Assembly: GCF_024721115.1 (NCBI RefSeq)
Contig: NZ_JAMDHK010000013.1
Location: 79,410 to 143,409 of the forward strand
Direction: 5' to 3'
DNA: 64,000 nucleotides
From: Salipiger pentaromativorans
GTDB taxonomy: Bacteria; Pseudomonadota; Alphaproteobacteria; Rhodobacterales; Rhodobacteraceae
The notes under the pieces were generated by a model. The model did no database searches. It was not told the DNA's origin and was given only the letters and a program-made list of their open reading frames with translations. The first letter of the stretch is position 1; each line of letters starts with the position of its first letter. The position numbers and the translations under genes were made by a program. Positions 58,669 to 64,000 of the stretch are shown here, in pieces.

Positions 58669-59265
58669 CTTCTTGCGCCCGGTGATCATCGGGGTGACCA
58701 GATCCTCGCCCTTCCAGCGGCGATAGAAGCCGATGGCCGCGATATGGGCGATCACCATCACCAGCAGCAGCGTCGACAGCGGCTCGTGCAGCGACAGCGC
58801 CTTGCGGGTGATGTCGGACGAGACATATTGCGCCAGCGGGCCGACATTGATGTAATCCTCGGGATCGGCGAAGAGCCCCGACAGAATCTGCAGCGCCAGC
58901 ACCAGCAGCACCCCCACGACAAAGAGCGCGCCCACCGGGTTGTGGCCCCAGGTGTTCGAGGGTTTGCGGTCGGGCAGATGCCTGGCATAGCGCAGCACCG
59001 CGCCGGGGCCTTTCACAAAGCTTGCAAACCGCGCGGTCTGCGGTCCGACGAAGCCCCAGAGCACCCGCAGCACGACAATCGCGGCCACGGTATAGCCCGC
59101 GTAGAAATGCAGCGTCATCTGATCGGGGCCGAACTTGCCCAGCCCCCAGGCCGTCGCAAAGGACAGCACCAGCGCCCAGTGCAGCACCCGCACCACCGGA
59201 TCCCAAAGCTGCTCGCCGGAACCGGAGGGCATCACCCCCCGATCCGTTTGCTCAGCGATACTCAA
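58663..59265 (-). CDS. Cytochrome b561-type membrane protein
   Basis: 200-residue protein with four hydrophobic segments. VVRVLHWALVLSFATAWG carries the first haem His, LHFYAGYTVAAIVVLRVLWG the second, and LSLHEPLSTLLLVMVIAHI further His residues near the end. Such proteins bind two b-type haems and pass electrons from quinol to a periplasmic partner. The partner is probably the cytochrome c' gene 3 bases upstream. The start may be TTG at 59265 (AAGGA ahead) or ATG at 59232. Confidence 0.87.
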   Translation of the reverse strand: MSIAEQTDRGVMPSGSGEQLWDPVVRVLHWALVLSFATAWGLGKFGPDQMTLHFYAGYTVAAIVVLRVLWGFVGPQTARFASFVKGPGAVLRYARHLPDRKPSNTWGHNPVGALFVVGVLLVLALQILSGLFADPEDYINVGPLAQYVSSDITRKALSLHEPLSTLLLVMVIAHIAAIGFYRRWKGEDLVTPMITGRKKG

Positions 59266-59268
59266 GGC

Positions 59269-59730
59269 TCAGAAGTCCTTGGCGCGGAAGTCGTCATGGC
59301 AAGCCTTGCAGGTGCCACCGACCTTGCCCACGGCGGGGCGCAGCGCGTCGAGCCCTTCGCCGGCAGCGGCGTTCAGCTCCATCAGGGCGGCGCCAAAGGC
59401 CTGACCCTTTTCCTGGAACGCGCCCATGTCTTCCCAGATCACCGGCAGCGCGCGGGTTGCGCCCGGCAGATCGTCCTTGGAGGTGCCGGGGGCGTAGAAA
59501 TCGCCCACGTGCAGCGTGGTCAGCGTCACCATATCGGCGGCATGTGCCTTGGCGGTTTCGGCGTCGTAATCGACCTTGCCCTGGGCCATGGCGGCAAGAC
59601 CGCCCATTTCATAGCCGAGCATCGTGTAGAAGGCGCGCCGTGCCTTGGCGGTTTCTTCTTCGGCGGATTGGGCCAGCGCCATGGTGGCGGGAACGGCAGC
59701 GATCAGGGCGGAGAGGAGAACCTTGCGCAT
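59269..59730 (-). CDS. Cytochrome c' (second copy)
   Basis: 153-residue periplasmic cytochrome c'. Signal peptide MRKVLLSALIAAVPATMALA, then a four-helix domain with the haem site CKACH at 141-145. It shares the MAQGK(V/I)DYDAE block and overall layout with the protein at 23803-24261 but is clearly diverged. The ATG at 59730 is chosen for the signal peptide; the open frame runs 19 codons further without support. It precedes cytochrome b561, its probable electron donor. Confidence 0.9.
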   Translation of the reverse strand: MRKVLLSALIAAVPATMALAQSAEEETAKARRAFYTMLGYEMGGLAAMAQGKVDYDAETAKAHAADMVTLTTLHVGDFYAPGTSKDDLPGATRALPVIWEDMGAFQEKGQAFGAALMELNAAAGEGLDALRPAVGKVGGTCKACHDDFRAKDF

Positions 59731-59764
59731 GTCGGAGAAAATCCCTGTAAACGTGGTTTGAACA

Positions 59765-59800
59765 TGGGATCGGCGCGGTTTTGACACCGCGCCGATCCCA
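59765..59800. terminator. Perfect 14-base hairpin
   Basis: TGGGATCGGCGCGG and its exact complement enclose TTTTGACA. It lies 70 bases past the amidohydrolase stop and 35 bases before the cytochrome c' start. It may end the upstream transcript or sit in the cytochrome leader. Confidence 0.5.
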
Positions 59801-59869
59801 CCTCAATCGTACAGATTCGAATGTGAGAATAAAACTGTAACGTTCAGAATCTTTTTGACCTTTTCGTGA

Positions 59870-61033
59870 TCATGCCGGCATCCGCTGTTCGACGATGCCG
59901 GCCCACCAGGAACAACCCGCAGGAATCGCTTCATCATTGAAGTTATACTCAGGATTGTGCACGTCGGCGCTGTCGCCATTGCCGACCAGAATATAGGCAC
60001 CCGGCCGCTCCTCGAGCATATAGGCGAAATCCTCGCCGCCCATGGTGATCGGCGCATCGCGCTCGCAGGCGCCCGAGACGGCTTCGGCCACATCGGCGGC
60101 AAAGCTGGTCTGCTCCGCGCTGTTGACCATCGCCGGGTAGCCCGGCAGCCATTTGATGTCGGCCTCGCAGCCGAAGGCTTGCGCCGTCGCGGCGGCCACC
60201 GCCTTGATGCGCTCTTCGCCGAGCGCGCGGTTGGTCTTGGACATGGTGCGCATGGTGCCGCGCAGGGTTACGAAGGCCGGGATGACGTTGAACGCCTTGG
60301 ACGAGCTTTCGATCGAGGTGACCGAAACGACCATCTGGTCGTCGGGGTCGGAATTGCGGCTGACGATGCTTTGCAGCGCGGTCACCACATGCGCCGAGGT
60401 CACCAGCGGATCGGTGGCCTGATGCGGCTTGGCAGCGTGACCGCCCTTGCCCTTGACCACGATCTCGAACTGGTCGGTGGCGGCGAAGAAGGCACCGGGC
60501 CGGATGGCGAATTGCCCTGTCGGCACGCCGGGCCAGTTGTGCATGCCATAGACCTCCTGGATGCCCCAGCGATCCATCATGCCATCCTCGCACATGAAGC
60601 GCCCGCCGCCGCCACCCTCTTCGGCGGGCTGGAAGATCACCACCACGGTGCCGTCGAAATTGCGCGTCTCGGCCAGGTATTTCGCCGCCCCCAGCAGCAT
60701 GGCCGTATGGCCGTCATGGCCGCAGGCATGCATGGCGCCCGGCGTTTTCGAGGCGTAGTCGAGCCCCGTCGCCTCGTGGATCGGCAGCGCATCCATATCG
60801 GCGCGCAGACCGATCACCTTGCCCGAGCCATTGGCCTTGCCCTTGATCACGCCCACCACGCCGGTGCGCCCGATCCCCTCGACCACCTCGTCGCAGCCGA
60901 ATGCGCGCAGCTTTTCGGCAACGATGCCAGAGGTCCGGTGGGTCTCGAACAGGATTTCGGGGTTTTCATGGAAGTCGCGGCGCCAGGCGGTGATTTCGGC
61001 CTGCATCTCGGCAAAGCGGTTCTTGACGGGCAT
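59870..61033 (-). CDS. M20 family amidohydrolase (hippurate hydrolase/IAA-amino acid hydrolase type)
   Basis: 387-residue metal-dependent hydrolase of N-acyl amino acids. WRRDFHENPEILFETHRT, LRADMDALPI, HACGHDGHTAMLLGAA, FQPAEEGGGGG and GGEDFAYMLEERPGAY are the ordered M20D blocks. The Cys/His/Glu metal ligands are all present. The ATG at 61033 is preferred (MPVKNRFAEM, GGAG ahead) over an extended frame. Last of three co-directional genes with the FAD oxidoreductase and ArgE-like hydrolase. Confidence 0.92.
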   Translation of the reverse strand: MPVKNRFAEMQAEITAWRRDFHENPEILFETHRTSGIVAEKLRAFGCDEVVEGIGRTGVVGVIKGKANGSGKVIGLRADMDALPIHEATGLDYASKTPGAMHACGHDGHTAMLLGAAKYLAETRNFDGTVVVIFQPAEEGGGGGRFMCEDGMMDRWGIQEVYGMHNWPGVPTGQFAIRPGAFFAATDQFEIVVKGKGGHAAKPHQATDPLVTSAHVVTALQSIVSRNSDPDDQMVVSVTSIESSSKAFNVIPAFVTLRGTMRTMSKTNRALGEERIKAVAAATAQAFGCEADIKWLPGYPAMVNSAEQTSFAADVAEAVSGACERDAPITMGGEDFAYMLEERPGAYILVGNGDSADVHNPEYNFNDEAIPAGCSWWAGIVEQRMPA

Positions 61034-61097
61034 GGAGGGGCTCCTGTTCGTGTTCGGGAAAAGCCTGCCACCAGAGGCGGCAGGCCGCAAGCGCGGC

Positions 61098-62441
61098 TCA
61101 GAGATTGGGTCCGGTGACCAGTTTCGAACCGTCGGAAAAGCGGGACAGGCGGAAGCGGCTCAGATCGTGGCCGGGGTCGCGCCCCAGCACCATGTCGGCG
61201 GCGATGCGCCCGAAGGCGGGGCCGATGCCGAAGCCGTGGCCGCACATGCCGGTGAGCACCGTAAGCCCCGGCAGCGCGGCCACGCGGTCCACCACGGGCA
61301 CCACATCGGGCATCACGTCGATCATCCCCGCCCAGGATGCCTGCAACGGCGCGGCGCCCATCTGCGGGAAATGCTGGCCGAAGCGCCGCCGCGTCTCGGC
61401 CACCTTCGCGGCGTTGGGCTCGGGGGAAAGAATACGCATACGCTCGAAAGGGCTCTCCTCCTCATCGCCCCAGCGGCGCGGCGTGCCCCAGGCGTCGGGA
61501 TAGCCCGCGGGCGCCCGGGCGCGCAGATGCACGTCGAATTTGCCCGAGACCGCAAGCGGCAGATAGGTCGAGAGCGCGCGGAAGGCGTCGGGGCCAATGA
61601 ACAGCTCGGAAAAGGCCGAGGGCGCAAGGGTATAGCCCCCATCGGCGCGCGGACGAAAGGCCAGCTTGTCGTCCACGGCAGCGGTATTCACCCCCTGCGG
61701 CAGACGCTCGGTCGCCATGGCGGTGGAGCGCACCGAAAGCTGCGGGATCTTCACCCCGTGCCGGCGCAGGAAGAGCGAGGACCACGCCCCGCCCGCCAGC
61801 ACCGCCTGATCGCAGGCGATCCGGCCCTTTTCGGTGACAACCCCCGCCACCTTGCCGCCCTGCATGTCGAGCCCGCGCACGGCGCAGCGTTCCCGGATCA
61901 CGGCCCCGTCCGAGGCCGCCAGCCGCGCCAGCTCCGGCACGGCAACCCAAGGCTCGCCCTTCATATCGGTCGGCGTGTGCAGGGCGCCCACCCAGGGGCT
62001 GTCCTCGGCGCCCAGAAGCGTCTTGGTCTCCGCCGCGTCCAGAAGCCGCGAAGAAACCCCCAGCGGCACCGCCTCGGTGAGCCAGCCGGCGAACCCGTCC
62101 ATCTCCTTTTGCGACTTGGCGAGATAGCTCACCCCCACCTGCCGCACCCCCAGCCTGCCGCCGCATGCGGCGTCGAGCTGCGGCCAAAGCTGCTGTGCCT
62201 CCAGCGCGATGGGGATCTCGGCCATGTCGCGGCCCTGCACCCGGATCCAGCCCCAGTTGCGCGAGCTTTGCTCCGCCGCCACCCTGCCCTTTTCCAGCAG
62301 CACCACGCTCAGCCCCGCCCGCGCCGCGAAAAGCGCCGTCGAGACACCGATCACCCCCCCGCCGATCACCACCAGATCGCAGCGCTCGGGCAGCGGGCCA
62401 TCGTGCTCGACCGGCCCCTCGTCGCGAAACGGGAAGATCAT
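61098..62441 (-). CDS. FAD-dependent oxidoreductase of the D-amino acid oxidase (DAO) family
   Basis: 447-residue flavoprotein. The dinucleotide-binding site is DLVVIGGGVIGVSTALFAARA (about 22-42), with the following LLEKG acidic residue. SSRNWGWIRVQGRD resembles the DadA/GlpD-like substrate region. The C-terminal GMCGHGFGIGPAFGRIAADM closes the FAD site. The likely reaction is oxidation of an amino acid or N-methyl amine, with unknown substrate. It overlaps the argE-like gene by 4 bases. Confidence 0.88.
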   Translation of the reverse strand: MIFPFRDEGPVEHDGPLPERCDLVVIGGGVIGVSTALFAARAGLSVVLLEKGRVAAEQSSRNWGWIRVQGRDMAEIPIALEAQQLWPQLDAACGGRLGVRQVGVSYLAKSQKEMDGFAGWLTEAVPLGVSSRLLDAAETKTLLGAEDSPWVGALHTPTDMKGEPWVAVPELARLAASDGAVIRERCAVRGLDMQGGKVAGVVTEKGRIACDQAVLAGGAWSSLFLRRHGVKIPQLSVRSTAMATERLPQGVNTAAVDDKLAFRPRADGGYTLAPSAFSELFIGPDAFRALSTYLPLAVSGKFDVHLRARAPAGYPDAWGTPRRWGDEEESPFERMRILSPEPNAAKVAETRRRFGQHFPQMGAAPLQASWAGMIDVMPDVVPVVDRVAALPGLTVLTGMCGHGFGIGPAFGRIAADMVLGRDPGHDLSRFRLSRFSDGSKLVTGPNL

Positions 62442-63604
62442 GACAGCCGCTCCAGAAGCCCTTCCATGAACCGCTGCCCGGCCTCGAGCTGCGCAATCTC
62501 GATATATTCGTCGGGCTTGTGGGCAATGGTGATGTCGCTCGGCCCGCAGACCACCGCGTCATACCCGCCGGCCTGAAAATGGCTGGCCTCGGTGCCGTAG
62601 CTCACCTGCATCACGCCGTTGTCGCCGGTCACCTGACGCACCAGTTCCTCGGCGCTGTTGCCCTCGGTGGGCTTCAGCGGCGGCAGGTCGAACATCCGGG
62701 TGACCTCGATTCGGGCGTCTGGATGCACCGCCTGCATTTCGGCCTCCAGCCCGGCCACCCGGTCCATGAGGCGCCGCGCCCAGTCCTCCGGGTCCTCGCC
62801 GGGGATGACGCGAAAGCTCATGCCGAACGCGCAATCCTTGGCAGTGATGTTATGCGCGGTGCCGCCGTGGATCTGGCCCACATGCACATTGGTGTAAGGC
62901 GGATCGAACAACGCGGCGATGGCGCTCGGCGTGGCGGCGGCATTGGCGGCGTTCTGTGCGTTGGCCCATTCGACCAGCTTGACGCCCCACATGATCGCCG
63001 AGACGCCGGTGTGCAGGATCGAGCTGTGCACCTCGACCCCGTGCACATGGATCCAGAAATTCACCCCGCCCTTGTGGCCGGTCACCGCCTTGATCATCGT
63101 GGGCTCCCCCACGATCACCGAGGCCGCCTTGGGCACCACGCCCTGCATCGCCGCCACCAGATCGGCGGCGCCGGTGCAGCCGATCTCCTCGTCATAGGTG
63201 AGCGCCAGTTGCAGGGGCCGCGTCACGCCGCGATGCTTCGCCTCGACCAGCGCCCAGACCGCCAGCGCGTCGAAGCCCTTCATGTCGGTGGAGCCGCGCC
63301 CGTAAAGCCGCCCGTCCCGTTCGGTCAGCTCCCAGGGGTCGGAGGTCCAGTCCTGCCCGTCCACCGGCACCACATCCGTATGTCCCGAGAGCACGACACC
63401 GCCCTCTTCCTCCGGCCCAACATGGGCAAATAGCGCGGCCTTGAGATCGGGCTCCGCCGGCTTGTAATGGCGGTGGCTTTCAATGCCATGCCCGGCCAGA
63501 TAGCTCTCCACCCAGTCGATCAGCGGCAGGTTGGTGTCGCGGCTGACGGTGGGAAAGCTTACCAGTTTCGCGAGAATCTCGCGCGGGGAGAGGCGGGTCG
63601 GCAT
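62438..63604 (-). CDS. argE: Acetylornithine deacetylase (ArgE-type M20 hydrolase)
   Basis: 388-residue zinc hydrolase. VVLSGHTDVVPVDGQDW, YGRGSTDMKGFDALAVWAL and LTYDEEIGCTGAADLV carry the metal ligands of the M20A family. HGGTAHNITAKDCAF lies in the dimer domain. The length and motifs fit ArgE, which frees ornithine from N-acetylornithine. In this setting, beside an oxidase and another acyl-amino-acid hydrolase, it may instead serve catabolism of acylated amino acids. First gene of the set. Confidence 0.87.
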   Translation of the reverse strand: MPTRLSPREILAKLVSFPTVSRDTNLPLIDWVESYLAGHGIESHRHYKPAEPDLKAALFAHVGPEEEGGVVLSGHTDVVPVDGQDWTSDPWELTERDGRLYGRGSTDMKGFDALAVWALVEAKHRGVTRPLQLALTYDEEIGCTGAADLVAAMQGVVPKAASVIVGEPTMIKAVTGHKGGVNFWIHVHGVEVHSSILHTGVSAIMWGVKLVEWANAQNAANAAATPSAIAALFDPPYTNVHVGQIHGGTAHNITAKDCAFGMSFRVIPGEDPEDWARRLMDRVAGLEAEMQAVHPDARIEVTRMFDLPPLKPTEGNSAEELVRQVTGDNGVMQVSYGTEASHFQAGGYDAVVCGPSDITIAHKPDEYIEIAQLEAGQRFMEGLLERLS

Positions 63605-64000
63605 GGGAGGTCCTTCGTTCGTTCACCAATGAACTAAACCCGCCCGTGGCGCCCCACAAGGCCGCCCCGCGCAAAGCCGCTTTCGCGCAGCGCGCCACGC
63701 CCAAATTTCCGTCAGACACCGCTCCTCCGGCCCGGCGCGCCCCCTTTTTGCTCTTTCCGAAAGGGTCTTGGCCCGGCCCTCTATGACCGAACGACCAGAG
63801 ACCGGGGCGAAAGAGGCGCCACAGACGCCCCTCCCTCCCTTTCATCTTTCCGCCAAATACGTCCGGGGGGATGCGCGCCCCGGCGCGCGAGGGGGCAGCG
63901 CCCCCAAGGCCCCCCGCCGGGTCACCGCCCCACACCTCCCCGACAGTGCGACGCAAACGGGGGTCGCGGGGGGGGGGGCCCCCCCCCCCCCCCCCAAAAA
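63605..64000. other. Gene-free right end with terminator-like module and homopolymer edge
   Basis: 396 bases without a supported gene. TTTCATCTTTCCG then CCAAATACG (63839-63860) is a copy of the dispersed motif. It is followed by a hairpin GGGGGC-AGC-GCCCCC (63891-63905). The last 35 or so bases are runs of G, then C, then AAAAA, which look like a low-quality contig end rather than real sequence. Confidence 0.6.

Overview
The window is about 64 kb of very GC-rich DNA with dense, often overlapping genes. Gene content and order point to an alphaproteobacterium of the family Rhodobacteraceae. The main evidence is a dusB-ntrB-ntrC-ntrY-ntrX-trkA-trkH-hfq-hflX string, a fused ispDF, a sciP-ctrA pair, and NtrC/NtrX proteins without the sigma-54 contact loop. 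The genus cannot be fixed from the sequence alone. Functions are read from protein motifs and gene order; no database search was run.

Layout. 1-3.7 kb: the 5' part of rne (RNase E) with a long leader, a compositionally odd MFS transporter and a beta-hydroxyacid dehydrogenase. 3.8-7.2 kb: a penicillin-acylase-family hydrolase overlapping an APH-type kinase. 7.3-19.9 kb: the leftward nitrogen/potassium/RNA-chaperone cluster (dusB, ntrBC, ntrYX, a lipoprotein, trkA, trkH, hfq, hflX). 20.1-22.2 kb: ispDF-pgpA-pncC. 22.3-25.2 kb: a COQ10/RatA protein, hpt, a small membrane protein, cytochrome c' and a dihaem cytochrome c. 25.5-30.3 kb: trmFO, a small membrane protein, gluQRS, hisI, an IscU-like scaffold and a soluble chemoreceptor-like protein. 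30.5-36.3 kb: a leftward run sciP-ctrA-ligA-recG followed by a tiny membrane protein behind a GTTC-N7-GTTC (LexA-like) site. 36.5-42.4 kb: mnmA and a complete spermidine/putrescine-type ABC transporter. 42.9-48.6 kb: an SMR protein, typA, an esterase, a DNA glycosylase, cobK and a second MFS protein. 48.7-54.7 kb: a squalene/phytoene-synthase-like protein, a methyltransferase, cimA, cysS with a cysteine-rich leader peptide, and an EamA transporter next to a remnant of its own 3' end. 54.8-63.6 kb: mltG, fabF, a glycosyltransferase-like protein, a histone-H1-tailed DUF2934 protein, a cytochrome b561/cytochrome c' pair, and an argE-like/FAD oxidoreductase/M20 amidohydrolase set. The last 400 bases hold no gene and end in homopolymers that look like a contig edge.

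Most genes are housekeeping. The unusual signals lie mainly between genes. They are a candidate cysteine attenuator for cysS, a structured element present twice with compensatory base changes (before trmFO and before cimA), a possible SOS-controlled 41-residue membrane protein, tandem perfect palindromes between convergent genes, and several small dispersed palindrome families. No tRNA, rRNA, CRISPR array, transposase or prophage gene was seen.
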